Shown one piece after another: positions 40,097-48,176 of a DNA stretch of 64,000 bases. The position numbers were made by a program, and so were the translations under genes. Within the stretch, counting starts at the first letter, position 1. The number at the start of each line of letters is the position of its first letter. The DNA is from Sulfobacillus acidophilus DSM 10332 (GTDB lineage Bacteria; Bacillota; Sulfobacillia; Sulfobacillales; Sulfobacillaceae), in the NCBI GenBank assembly GCA_000237975.1, contig CP003179.1, forward strand, positions 2,634,270 through 2,698,269. Reading direction: 5' to 3'. The notes under the pieces are model-generated. The model was not told the origin of the DNA. It did no database searches and was given only the letters and a program-made list of their open reading frames with translations.

Positions 40097-40481
40097 CCAC
40101 GCGTCCCTCCAATAATGCCATCGCCACCGCATAGTCCCGCTCATGGCTCAAAGACACCCGGACATCCAGCCGGTATTGTTCCAGCCATTCGCCTAACGGT
40201 CCGGAAATGACCACCCGCGGGGCTTGACCCGGCTGGCGGAGAATTTCGATTTGACGGTACCGACTCCCTCGTAGGCCCCCGACCGCCTTAATGATGGCCT
40301 CTTTCGCGGCAAAGCGAGCGGCCAGGTATTGCAGCCGCTCTCGTCCGGTGGCCACACCGGCCAGTTCCTCGGAAGAAAATAGTCGGGTTAAAAATGCCGG
40401 TCGCCGGTCGACCAACCGACGAATCCGATCTACCTGAACGATATCGACCCCGAACCCGACAATTCCCTTAGGGCTTTTCAA
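40032..40481 (-). CDS. acpS: Holo-[acyl-carrier-protein] synthase AcpS (149 aa)
   Basis: Attaches phosphopantetheine to acyl carrier protein. GFGVDIVQVDRI holds the metal Asp, ARFAAKEAIIKAVGG the catalytic Glu and Lys, and VSLSHERDYAVAMALL the C-terminal core. The enzyme normally ends there (about 120-125 residues); here about 25 extra polar residues (VESAPGVDGSGSPE) run into nnrDE. The start is probably TTG at 40481, overlapping the methyltransferase end by 14 bases; its ribosome site is only a GGGGGC. Confidence 0.88.
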   Translation of the reverse strand: MKSPKGIVGFGVDIVQVDRIRRLVDRRPAFLTRLFSSEELAGVATGRERLQYLAARFAAKEAIIKAVGGLRGSRYRQIEILRQPGQAPRVVISGPLGEWLEQYRLDVRVSLSHERDYAVAMALLEGRVGVESAPGVDGSGSPEGRPGHD

Positions 40482-41076
40482 AAATTAGCCCCCAGGTCAC
40501 CGGTCCCGGCGTAAAAGACCCGACTTTAATAAAGCCATGGGCCGTTATTTCCTCTTCCACCTCTTCCGGATGCATCCGAATCGCAACCGGCGGACCGTTC
40601 ACCGATTCGTCTTTTACCCAATCGACGACAACCCAACGCGCCCCCGACTTCATAATGCGAAACATCTCGTCAATCGCCGAAGGCCGCCCCTCGACATCAT
40701 GATACATGGTATGCCAAACCACTCGGTCAACGTAGTCGGCCGGCAGGTGCGTCGCCTCGGCACGGGCTTGAATGACCTCCACCTGGGCTAAATGATCTGC
40801 TTGACTACGCTCTCTTAAGGCGCGGACGGCATCCGGACTGGGGTCGATGGCCAAGACACGGCCACTCGCCCCCACGGCCATGGCCAACGGAAACGTCAGC
40901 CAACCGACGCCGGCCCCGACATCGGCCACTTTATCGCCCGGGCGGGCGTCAACGGCTTCCAAGACCGGTGCCCGCGGCATCCATTGTTCCCGATCGGGAT
41001 GCTCTAAATGACGTAAATGGTCTTCGGTCCACTCGTGATGGTGGTGATGGTGATGACCCGGCTCATGTTCGGCCAT
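40468..41076 (-). CDS. SAM-dependent methyltransferase with seven-His N-terminus (202 aa)
   Basis: Class I methyltransferase: VADVGAGVGWLTFPLAMA is the SAM loop, and LAIDPSPDAVRALRERS the second. The first 20 residues include HHHHHHH, followed by an acidic EWTED, a natural metal-binding-like run. ATG 41076 follows AAGGGGAGC. Substrate unknown; ubiE-like overall. It lies 65 bases from the small membrane-peptide gene and overlaps acpS. No second metal motif is visible. Confidence 0.85.
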   Translation of the reverse strand: MAEHEPGHHHHHHHEWTEDHLRHLEHPDREQWMPRAPVLEAVDARPGDKVADVGAGVGWLTFPLAMAVGASGRVLAIDPSPDAVRALRERSQADHLAQVEVIQARAEATHLPADYVDRVVWHTMYHDVEGRPSAIDEMFRIMKSGARWVVVDWVKDESVNGPPVAIRMHPEEVEEEITAHGFIKVGSFTPGPVTWGLIFEKP

Positions 41077-41141
41077 GGCGTGCTCCCCTTCCCGATATCC
41101 TTCTTTCGGTATTGTACTCGAAAATCCGGAAAATCTGGGAA

Positions 41142-41273
41142 TTAGCCGTGAAAAAGCCCGCCGAGAATAGCCCCCACCAGTCCCATCAGGACCACCGCCA
41201 GCCATCCCCCGCCGGCACCGCCGGTCGCCAGGGCCGCCAATCCGGCCCCGCCGAGTACTCGCCTAATCCGCAT
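41142..41273 (-). CDS. Small glycine-rich membrane peptide (43 aa)
   Basis: The frame starts MRIRRVLGGAGLAALATGG and ends VGAILGGLFHG, one hydrophobic helix with glycine-zipper spacing and a positive N-terminus. ATG 41273 shares its A with the TGA stop of the preceding DNA-binding protein gene, a translation-coupling arrangement. Codon use matches the neighbours. No family recognised; a chance frame is possible at this length. Confidence 0.6.
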   Translation of the reverse strand: MRIRRVLGGAGLAALATGGAGGGWLAVVLMGLVGAILGGLFHG

Positions 41274-41896
41274 CAGGACGCTCCATCCAAGAGATCCCAC
41301 CCGTCGGCACAGGGAATAAATTGATAGCCGACCGAACGGACCGTCTGAATATGCCCTTCACCCAACACTTGGCGGAGATGATGAATGCCTGTCCGCAGAT
41401 GGCTGTCGCTCCAGGGCTGCCATCCCCAGCCGGATGCCGCTTCGTTGATAGCCTCGGCCGTCATTAACGGTTTACCCGCCATCACCAGTACCGCCAACAG
41501 CTGAAACACCCGCGTGGGTAAGCGTATTTCCTGTCCGTGATGCCATACCCGTTGCTCGGCCAAGGAGAGTTCCGTGCACGGGTTGCCGGCGGTAAAGGGA
41601 ATCATGTGGTCCAATTGGGCGGGGGTCACCCAGACGGCCAACGGACTGAGATAGTCGGTCACCATCATTGTGGGCACCTCCTCGCTCACGGCGGTATAAA
41701 TCACGACCGATAGCCAGCGGGGGTCCTCCAATACCGCCGGGTCGATGACCAAATAGTCCACGGTGTGCTGACTCAAGCCCTCTAACACTTGATTCACGGT
41801 ATGGAGCGTTAGAACCTCACACCCGGCCAATTGACCGGATATCCAAGGGCGAAATCCTTCCGGCGCAAAGATGCCTACACGGACGCGAGACGCCAT
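41273..41896 (-). CDS. OmpR/PhoB-type winged-helix protein with atypical receiver-like half (207 aa)
   Basis: The C-terminal ~95 residues form a trans-reg-C domain: EIRLPTRVFQLLAVLVMAG, SDSHLRTGIHHLRQVLG and IQTVRSVGYQFIP, the standard wing. The N-terminal half VRVGIFAPEGF...VDYLVIDPAVLE looks like a receiver, but the acidic pair and the conserved Lys are not visible, so phosphorylation is doubtful. ATG 41896 is spaced seven bases from GGAGGCG. It follows uppP in one direction, and phased TTAAC repeats lie ahead of uppP. Confidence 0.82.
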   Translation of the reverse strand: MASRVRVGIFAPEGFRPWISGQLAGCEVLTLHTVNQVLEGLSQHTVDYLVIDPAVLEDPRWLSVVIYTAVSEEVPTMMVTDYLSPLAVWVTPAQLDHMIPFTAGNPCTELSLAEQRVWHHGQEIRLPTRVFQLLAVLVMAGKPLMTAEAINEAASGWGWQPWSDSHLRTGIHHLRQVLGEGHIQTVRSVGYQFIPCADGWDLLDGAS

Positions 41897-41921
41897 GCCC
41901 ATCGCCTCCTCCCTCGAATGC

Positions 41922-42722
41922 CTACCATCCCCATGTCAATGCCGCCAAACTGACCGCTCCCAGCATGAGGGACGCCCACCCCAACCGGCGAAGACCATGT
42001 TGGCGAAAATAGCCTAAAAGATAGCGGGCCGCCCACGCGGCCACCACGAAAGCCAAAAAGCCGCCGCCGAGAGCTCGACTGACCATTCCCGGACTCCCAT
42101 GAGCCAACTTGGGCAATTCCACCAAGGCCGCCCCAAAAATTAAGGGAAACGCCACCAAAAAGCTGAAATGGGCGGCACTTTCGTAATCGAGCCCCTGACG
42201 CGCACTCCCCCAAAGGGCGAGACCGGAGCGGGAGAATCCCGGAATCAGCGCCAATATCTGATAAAGGCCAATACGTAAGGCCGCGAGCCATCCGAGATCA
42301 TCCCACCAACGCAAAGACGGCCGTGCGGCCAACGGTGCCCGCACCAACAACACGCCATTGACCATTAACATGACCGCCGCCAAGCGGGGACTGGAAAAAA
42401 ACCCGGCCACCCAGTGTTTGGCCAATAGTCCGGCCACTCCCGCCGGCAAGGCGGCCGTCAGGATCAAAAGCAATTGCCGCCGCCGATGGCGGTCACGCAC
42501 GAGGCCACGTAAAATTTGCCACCAAACGTGCCCAAACACGACGAAAAGTCCGAGCGCGGTTCCCAAATGGAGAGCGACCACGAACGGCAAATATACCCGA
42601 CCGACCGGTACGGGCCATCCCAACACATGGGGGACAATGATGAGAAGTCCTAAGCTCGAAAACGGAAAAAGTTCCGCAAACCCTTGCAGCGCCCCTAAAC
42701 TGAGGGCCGATAGCCAACTCAT
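41922..42722 (-). CDS. uppP: UppP/BacA-family undecaprenyl-diphosphatase homologue (266 aa)
   Basis: Polytopic membrane protein with seven or eight hydrophobic segments and the family motifs ALQGFAELFPFSSLG and PGFSRSGLALWGS. In E. coli BacA the corresponding residues are E17, E21, H30, S173, R174 and T178. Here Q, E, Leu, Ser, Arg and Ala occupy them, so His30 and Thr178 are lost. It may be a paralogue with altered function. AAGGAGGCC precedes the ATG. Confidence 0.85.
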   Translation of the reverse strand: MSWLSALSLGALQGFAELFPFSSLGLLIIVPHVLGWPVPVGRVYLPFVVALHLGTALGLFVVFGHVWWQILRGLVRDRHRRRQLLLILTAALPAGVAGLLAKHWVAGFFSSPRLAAVMLMVNGVLLVRAPLAARPSLRWWDDLGWLAALRIGLYQILALIPGFSRSGLALWGSARQGLDYESAAHFSFLVAFPLIFGAALVELPKLAHGSPGMVSRALGGGFLAFVVAAWAARYLLGYFRQHGLRRLGWASLMLGAVSLAALTWGW

Positions 42723-42768
42723 TGAGGCCTCCTTGATATCGTTATGCCGCCATTATGGCAACCTCCGA

Positions 42769-42807
42769 TTAACCCATGATTGGCGTTCGGTTAACGTTTG
42801 ATTAACA
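42769..42807. promoter_or_regulatory. Pho-box-like direct repeats, 11-bp period
   Basis: TTAACC (42769), TTGGCG (42780), TTAACG (42791) and TTAACA (42802) stand at exact 11-bp steps, resembling the B. subtilis PhoP site (TTAACA-type hexamers with five-base gaps). They lie 47-85 bases upstream of uppP and about 105-140 bases before the cytochrome gene. A minus-strand CATAAT (42757-42752) could be the uppP -10. Confidence 0.5.
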
Positions 42808-42867
42808 TTTAGTGACGCGTCCCGGCCCGTCGGTTGTCGATTGTCCGCCGTTGGATTAAAATGGCTC

Positions 42868-42886
42868 CCGTGACGTATACTCACGG
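42868..42886 (+). promoter_or_regulatory. Inverted repeat over the -10 box of the cytochrome c gene
   Basis: CCGTGA (42868-42873) and TCACGG (42881-42886) flank CGTATAC, so the putative -10 TATACT (42876-42881) sits inside a palindrome. TTGGAT at 42851 is a weak -35 with a 19-base gap. A repressor site is suggested. Confidence 0.4.
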
Positions 42887-42913
42887 TACATTCCCGAGAA
42901 AGGGTGGCCACAC

Positions 42914-43303
42914 ATGAAACGATCGGCAGTCTGGCTGGTTCCCTGGTTATTGGTCGGCCTGATCGTCGGTTGCGGCCCGACCGAAACCGCCAATCCGCCC
43001 AGTAGCACCCCATCTTCCAATAAACCGGTCGTCGTCAACATTGCGGCCGGACGGGCGTTATTTCAACATGTCTGCGCCTACTGCCACGGCAGCCAAGGTC
43101 AGGGGGGTGTACGCATGGGCGCACCGGCCCTCTGGGGGCCGTCAGGGGTCATCAAAGGTAGCAGTTATGACAATCAAGCCGCTCTTGCCGGTTTCATTCA
43201 ACAATATATGCCGCTGGAAGCGGTCAACGGGGTCAATCCGGGCAGCTTGACCACCAGCCAAGCCAATAACGTGGCCGCCTACATCCTCCAGCAAAATAAA
43301 TAA
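42914..43303 (+). CDS. Lipoprotein cytochrome c, single haem (129 aa)
   Basis: Signal peptide with lipobox LIVGC (Cys20), then a Ser/Pro linker. The haem motif is CAYCH (Cys54, Cys57, His58), and Met99 in QQYMPLE is the likely sixth ligand. It is anchored outside the membrane and shuttles electrons, like cytochrome c-551/550 of Bacillus. The start follows AAAGGGTGG. A divergent uppP unit shares its upstream region. Confidence 0.93.
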   Translation: MKRSAVWLVPWLLVGLIVGCGPTETANPPSSTPSSNKPVVVNIAAGRALFQHVCAYCHGSQGQGGVRMGAPALWGPSGVIKGSSYDNQAALAGFIQQYMPLEAVNGVNPGSLTTSQANNVAAYILQQNK

Positions 43304-43304
43304 G

Positions 43305-43325
43305 GGCCCCGGTTCGGTCGGGGCC
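43305..43325. terminator. Bidirectional hairpin between cytochrome c and the convergent formiminotransferase gene
   Basis: GGCCCCG pairs with CGGGGCC, seven-base loop. On the minus strand a T-rich CTTATTTATTTT follows, so it terminates the gene at 43336; on the plus strand there is no T run. Confidence 0.75.
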
Positions 43326-43335
43326 TACCCAATTC

Positions 43336-44238
43336 TCACGACTGATCCGTCGCCTGGCGAACCGCCTCTTCGACAATCCGGAACCGATCAAAATCCCACA
43401 ATCCCAAGTAATGGCGCACAATGTCTTCGACGGCCGCCATCGGCATAAACCCGATAAGCTCGGTCCGCACCACCCGCGTCCCCCATCGTTGGGCCTCGAC
43501 CCGCACCAGATCGAGTGCTCGCGGTAAAGGCGTGGTCGGATAGTCGACCAAGTTCATCGACACCTGCACCATTCCTTGCGAGGGCCGGGTGTCCATCGCC
43601 AACGCCTTGACGCCGGCCAAGCCCCCCGAGGAATGCCGCACGGCACGCGCCACGCGCTCGGCAACGGCCAAATCTTGGGTGTCCAAATAGGCATTAAAGG
43701 CAATTAACGGCCGCCGGGCGCCTACCGCAACCGCTCCGGCACTGGGATGCGGCCGAATAGGCCCGACATCCGGCGGATCTTTCGCCATCCGATCGGCCAA
43801 TCCTTCAAATTGTCCCCGGCGCACCGCCGCCAAGTTTTTACGTTCGGGTTTGAGGGCCGACGCTTCATAATAGAACACCGGCAACTGTAATTCCGCCGCC
43901 AACCGCTCGCCCAAGCGACGAGAAACCGAGACCGCATCCGGTAAAGAAGCCCCGGAGAGCGGTACGAACGGAATCACGTCGACGGCGCCGATACGCGGAT
44001 GCGTTCCCTGATGCCGCCGTAAATCAATCCGCTCGACCGCCACCCGAGACACCCGCACCAAAGCCTCCACCAGCGCCGTGGGCTCTCCGGCCAAAGTCAT
44101 GACCGAGCGATGATGGTCAGGGTCGGCTTCAAACCCCAACCGGTAAACGCCGGGGATCCCCTCAACCGACCGCTTTAACGCCTCCAGCGTCTCGGCATCC
44201 CGGCCTTCGGAAAAGTTGGGAATCGATTCAATCCACAT
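43336..44238 (-). CDS. ftcD: Glutamate formimidoyltransferase-like protein (300 aa)
   Basis: Folate-dependent transfer of formimino from N-formimino-glutamate. Family blocks are IESIPNFSEGRDAETLEAL, DPDHHRSVMTLAGEPTAL, RHQGTHPRIGAVDVIPFVPL and GLAGVKALAMD. ATG 44238 follows GGAGGATCTC. The fused cyclodeaminase domain is absent, as in stand-alone bacterial forms. No hut genes are near, so the substrate may be different. Overlaps the oxidoreductase end by 11 bases. Confidence 0.88.
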   Translation of the reverse strand: MWIESIPNFSEGRDAETLEALKRSVEGIPGVYRLGFEADPDHHRSVMTLAGEPTALVEALVRVSRVAVERIDLRRHQGTHPRIGAVDVIPFVPLSGASLPDAVSVSRRLGERLAAELQLPVFYYEASALKPERKNLAAVRRGQFEGLADRMAKDPPDVGPIRPHPSAGAVAVGARRPLIAFNAYLDTQDLAVAERVARAVRHSSGGLAGVKALAMDTRPSQGMVQVSMNLVDYPTTPLPRALDLVRVEAQRWGTRVVRTELIGFMPMAAVEDIVRHYLGLWDFDRFRIVEEAVRQATDQS

Positions 44239-46231
44239 GAGATCCTCCTGCCCATTTCTCGACCGCCACCCGGGCGTCGTAAAAGGTCGCGCCGCCCCCC
44301 ACGTCACTTAATTCATCCGGGGTCAATTGATTCACGTTGCCGCCATACGGATGATCCGACAGCCACCGCACCGCATAACTCACGACAACTCCCGGCCTCG
44401 GTAAATCACTGGACCTCGCCTGCATGACCGTCTGCCCCCGATGATTATAGACCCGTACCCACTCGCCGTCATGGAGTCCCTGACGGCTCATATCCTCGGG
44501 ATTCATCCACAAGATCGGAGGCCCTTTGATCACCCGCGGCAAATTGCCATAACTGGATTTAATGGTTTCTCGGGCAGACGGCGACACGAGACAAAAAGGG
44601 CCTGAATTGAAATCGTCTACCGGCTTGGCGGCGGGAGGCGGCTCTAAATGAATACGCCCGTCGTCGGTCAAAATCGGGGTATCCACAAACGGCCTGGCCT
44701 CCGGCTTCGGCCCCGCTTTCACCACGCCCTGGTCCCGGAGGCGAGACCGGAACTCCGGGGGATAGCCTTCCAGCGCATCTTGCAAAAGCTCGTCGTCACT
44801 CGCGACGAGTGCCGGATCCGTCAGGTGTAATGCGCGCGCCAGGCGGCGAAAAAATTCCGGGTTGGACACGGCTTCTCCCGGTGGAGCCACCGCCGGCCGA
44901 TTCCATTGCCAATAGCGATGCCAATAAGACAGGTGCAGATCGCTGATTTCCCAGCTCATGGCCGCGGGAAAGACATAGTCCGCATATCGGGCGGTATCCG
45001 TCATAAAACTGTCGTGCACAACCATCAATAAGTCCTCTCGCGCGAGGCCCTCCAGGACCCGGCGCTGATAGGGGGCCGTTGCCGCCGGATTGCTGTTGTA
45101 GACAATGAGGGCCTGAATCGGGGGATCGGTTAGTTCCGTCAGGGCGCGGCCCAACTGGACCATATTGACCTTACGGACGGTGCCGGGCTTCAAATCCGGG
45201 CGCGTCAACCGATCTTGAGACAAGGAAAACGCACCGCTGTTACTCAATAGGAATCCCCCACCCCGATCCATAAAAGCACCCGTTATAGCCGCCAATGCCG
45301 CAAGCGTCCAAATAATCCGCCCACCCCGTCGATGCCGTTGAACGCCAAAGCCGGGCCGAATTAATAACGGGCGGATCGTCGCCAGTCGATCAACCAAGGT
45401 CTCCAACACGCCGAGGGATACGCCGGTGACCTCCGCCGCCCGCTCCAACGGCCAAGCCTCGGCCTCCCGCCGATACGCCTCAAATCCTCGGGTATAGCGG
45501 GCGATAAACGGTTGATGATGGCGATTTTGGCGGATGAGCGCCTGACCTAAGGAGAGCGCCAAGACATCATCCGTCCCCGGCCGAATCGCCACATGGTACC
45601 CATAGCGTTCTGCCGCGGCCGTTTTTAGGGGATCCACCACGATGATTTCGGCCCCGTTTTGAACCGCCTGATCCAATAAGGGCACTTGATGAATGTTCGT
45701 CGCCATTGGGTTGGTCCCCCACAGGAGAATGAGCCGCGCTTCGGGGATGGTTTCCGGATCCGGTCCCAACCGCTGACCAAACATCGCCGTGAGCACCCAA
45801 TCGGCCGCCCCCGTACAAATCGTCCGTTCCAGCTCACTGGCGCCCAACGCATGAAACACCCGGCGGTCCATTGACGCTTCGCTGAGAACCCCCATGTTGC
45901 CGGAATAGCTATAGGGCAAAATGGCTTCGCCGCCAACCGTATCGCGAATCTGTTGGAGGCGTTCGGCCACTTCCGATAATGCCTGATCCCAACTCACCCG
46001 TTGAAATGTCCCCTGACCTTTAGCCCCTACCCGCTTTAAGGGGTAGAGCACCCGGTCGGGGTGGTTGACCCGTTCAACGGCATGATTCACTTTATAGCAG
46101 ACAAAATTCCGGGTTAAAGGCTGAAGCCGACTGCCGGCCACCCGGACAATCCGGTCCTGATTCACCGTCAGCTCAACACTACACGTATCGTAACAGTCGT
46201 GAGAACATACGGCGGGATGTGTTTCGGCCAT
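44228..46231 (-). CDS. Molybdopterin oxidoreductase, DMSO reductase superfamily (667 aa)
   Basis: The N-terminal CSHDCYDTC, then FVCYK, gives four Cys for a 4Fe-4S cluster, followed by molybdopterin-binding repeats (PGFGVQRHRRGGR) and a C-terminal dinucleotide-binding domain (MNPEDMSRQGLHDGEWVRVYNHRGQ). No Tat signal, no membrane anchor and no second subunit are nearby, so it may be a cytoplasmic YoaE-like enzyme. ATG 46231 follows AGGGAGCG. moaB and moaC lie 28 kb away. Substrate unknown. Confidence 0.9.
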   Translation of the reverse strand: MAETHPAVCSHDCYDTCSVELTVNQDRIVRVAGSRLQPLTRNFVCYKVNHAVERVNHPDRVLYPLKRVGAKGQGTFQRVSWDQALSEVAERLQQIRDTVGGEAILPYSYSGNMGVLSEASMDRRVFHALGASELERTICTGAADWVLTAMFGQRLGPDPETIPEARLILLWGTNPMATNIHQVPLLDQAVQNGAEIIVVDPLKTAAAERYGYHVAIRPGTDDVLALSLGQALIRQNRHHQPFIARYTRGFEAYRREAEAWPLERAAEVTGVSLGVLETLVDRLATIRPLLIRPGFGVQRHRRGGRIIWTLAALAAITGAFMDRGGGFLLSNSGAFSLSQDRLTRPDLKPGTVRKVNMVQLGRALTELTDPPIQALIVYNSNPAATAPYQRRVLEGLAREDLLMVVHDSFMTDTARYADYVFPAAMSWEISDLHLSYWHRYWQWNRPAVAPPGEAVSNPEFFRRLARALHLTDPALVASDDELLQDALEGYPPEFRSRLRDQGVVKAGPKPEARPFVDTPILTDDGRIHLEPPPAAKPVDDFNSGPFCLVSPSARETIKSSYGNLPRVIKGPPILWMNPEDMSRQGLHDGEWVRVYNHRGQTVMQARSSDLPRPGVVVSYAVRWLSDHPYGGNVNQLTPDELSDVGGGATFYDARVAVEKWAGGSHVD

Positions 46232-46312
46232 CGTTAGACGCTCCCTGCATGAGATCACCCGAGTTTGCCCCATATTGTATCATGCCGGTTCGGCGAAGGC
46301 GGGATAGACGAT

Positions 46313-46318
46313 TATAAT
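46313..46318 (+). promoter_or_regulatory. -10 box of the MFS gene
   Basis: TATAAT, 46 bases before the MFS start. An acceptable -35 is missing; TTCGGC at 46289 with 18 bases spacing is weak. Confidence 0.5.
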
Positions 46319-46363
46319 GAGACCGGACAGTTTAATAGTTGAGCCTCGAAGGACGGTGAGAGC

Positions 46364-47551
46364 ATGAACCAAGCGCCTGCTGCCGATGTGCACCACACGC
46401 CTACCGCGCGCGGTACCGTCTGGAAAACGTTAGGCTTTACCATATCCCACTTTTTCAATGACTCGTATCCCAGCCTCTATCCGGCCCTCTTGCCGGTTTT
46501 AATGGTGGATATGAAATTTTCCGTGGCCTTAGCCGGCCTTCTAAGCAGCATCGTCGCCCTGACCACCCAGTTATTACAGCCGGTTATGGGACTTTGGGCG
46601 GACCGGGTGGGCACCCGCTATTTTGTCGTGGGCGGTCTATTGGCCGGATCCGTCCTCACGGCCGGCGCGCTCGCCTGGGCTCCGAGTTATACGGTCTTCG
46701 TCGCCCTCTTGTTGATAGCCGGGTTGGGCAACGCGGCATTTCACCCGCATGCGTCGGCCTTGGTCGGAGACCTCACCAAGGAACGTAAGGGATTTTTTAT
46801 GAGTCTTTTTATGATTGGCGGAAACCTAGGACGGGCCATGGCCCCGATTATGGTCACCACGGCTTATTTATGGTGGGGCCGCCAGGGACTGTGGGTGCTT
46901 GCGCTACCGGGCGTGGTTGTCGCGCTGCTGGCCTACCGGTTGCTGACGCCCCCGCCTAAACCTCGCCCGCGGTCAAGCCAACTCTTGACCCGAGGACTAT
47001 TCCCCGCCATTTGGGGAGCCGGTGCCCTGCTTTTGGTGGTGGCACTGCGTAATTTAGCGTCCATGGCGGCATTGACGTTGATCCCGATCTATTGGCGCCA
47101 CTTGCACCGCCCCTTGACCGAGTCCGCCTTGTTGTTGACGGTCATGTTTTTGACCGGGGCTGTCGGCAACATGAGCGGCGGAGCCCTCTCCGATCGCTTG
47201 GGGGCCAAGCCGGTGATGATTGGGTCCGCCCTGCTCACCAGCGCCACCATTTGGTGGTTTTTGAGCAGTCGGGGCTGGACCACGTGGCTGGCGATTGGGG
47301 TATTGGGATTTGCCTTATACTCCACCGGCTCGGTCGTCATGGTCTTTGGCCAAGCCCTTTTTCCGCAAAATAAAGGGATGGCCTCAGGTCTGACTCTCGG
47401 CGTCGGAAATACCCTGGGGGCCCTCGCAGTCGGACTCATCGGGTTGGTCGCGTCGCATTGGAGCATCCCGGCAGCCTTTGAAGCGACCGCGGTTATCGTC
47501 TTGGCGTCGATTCCGTTTGTGGTCCCGTTAAAAACGCCGGAACGGATTTGA
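46364..47551 (+). CDS. MFS transporter, fosmidomycin-resistance (Fsr)-like (395 aa)
   Basis: About 12 hydrophobic helices. HFFNDSYPSLYPALLPVL near residue 30 is the Fsr/YfnC-type opening; GLWADRVGTRY after helix 2 and GGALSDRLGAKPV after helix 8 are the MFS A-loop signatures. No substrate motif. It is transcribed alone and divergently from the oxidoreductase gene. Its last 59 bases overlap the convergent glycosylase gene, so one of the two ends may be shorter than drawn. Confidence 0.88.
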   Translation: MNQAPAADVHHTPTARGTVWKTLGFTISHFFNDSYPSLYPALLPVLMVDMKFSVALAGLLSSIVALTTQLLQPVMGLWADRVGTRYFVVGGLLAGSVLTAGALAWAPSYTVFVALLLIAGLGNAAFHPHASALVGDLTKERKGFFMSLFMIGGNLGRAMAPIMVTTAYLWWGRQGLWVLALPGVVVALLAYRLLTPPPKPRPRSSQLLTRGLFPAIWGAGALLLVVALRNLASMAALTLIPIYWRHLHRPLTESALLLTVMFLTGAVGNMSGGALSDRLGAKPVMIGSALLTSATIWWFLSSRGWTTWLAIGVLGFALYSTGSVVMVFGQALFPQNKGMASGLTLGVGNTLGALAVGLIGLVASHWSIPAAFEATAVIVLASIPFVVPLKTPERI

Positions 47552-48158
47552 CCGAGACGGCCGGGTGACCCCCAATCCAAAACCGCCAAGGCCACTCGGC
47601 CGCTTCCCCCGCGTAATCCACATGAATCCGAGGGCCGCGCGCAATTTGATAAGAAGGCCACGGGGTATCCGGACGAGCCAACCATAGCGGCGGTTGCCAT
47701 AACGGATGACCGTAATAGCGGCGGTCAATCCCGAGGGCCCGACATAACTTTCCCGGACCGGCCAAAAGCCGATCCCGCTGACGAGGGGTCTGGGCTTCCG
47801 GCCAGTCCCCCAGCGGTTCCAGCGCGCGGATTAAAATGGCTTCCGGGGCGCCCGGGGGCCCGCTCACAACATTTAAGCAATGATACATCCCGTAAATCAG
47901 ATAGACATAGGCATACCCCGGCGGTCCGAACATGACGGCTGTCCGCTCGGTGCGGCGACCGCCATACGAATGGGCAGCCCGATCATGTGGCCCTTGATAC
48001 ATTTCACATTCCACAATTCGTCCCACCCGTCGCCCCTCGGGAGTGTCCTTGACGACGACCCAGTCGAGTAAGGCCATGGCGAGCCGCTCCGTCGGTTGAT
48101 CCAAATCCGTCGGGGTGACGGGAATCATTAAGCGACCATCCAACCGAAAAGAATTCAT
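47493..48158 (-). CDS. 3-methyladenine DNA glycosylase, AAG/Mpg family (221 aa)
   Basis: Alkylation repair. IVECEMYQGPHDRAAHSYGGRRTERTAVMF contains the catalytic Glu and the conserved Tyr; YGMYHCLNVV and LAGPGKLCRALGI are further AAG blocks. The C-terminal 20 residues go beyond the usual end into the convergent MFS gene. No ribosome site is visible before ATG 48158; ATG 48128 is an option but also poor. A strong hairpin lies upstream. Confidence 0.9.
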   Translation of the reverse strand: MNSFRLDGRLMIPVTPTDLDQPTERLAMALLDWVVVKDTPEGRRVGRIVECEMYQGPHDRAAHSYGGRRTERTAVMFGPPGYAYVYLIYGMYHCLNVVSGPPGAPEAILIRALEPLGDWPEAQTPRQRDRLLAGPGKLCRALGIDRRYYGHPLWQPPLWLARPDTPWPSYQIARGPRIHVDYAGEAAEWPWRFWIGGHPAVSVKSVPAFLTGPQTESTPRR

Positions 48159-48176
48159 AATATGAGCCTAGCAGGC

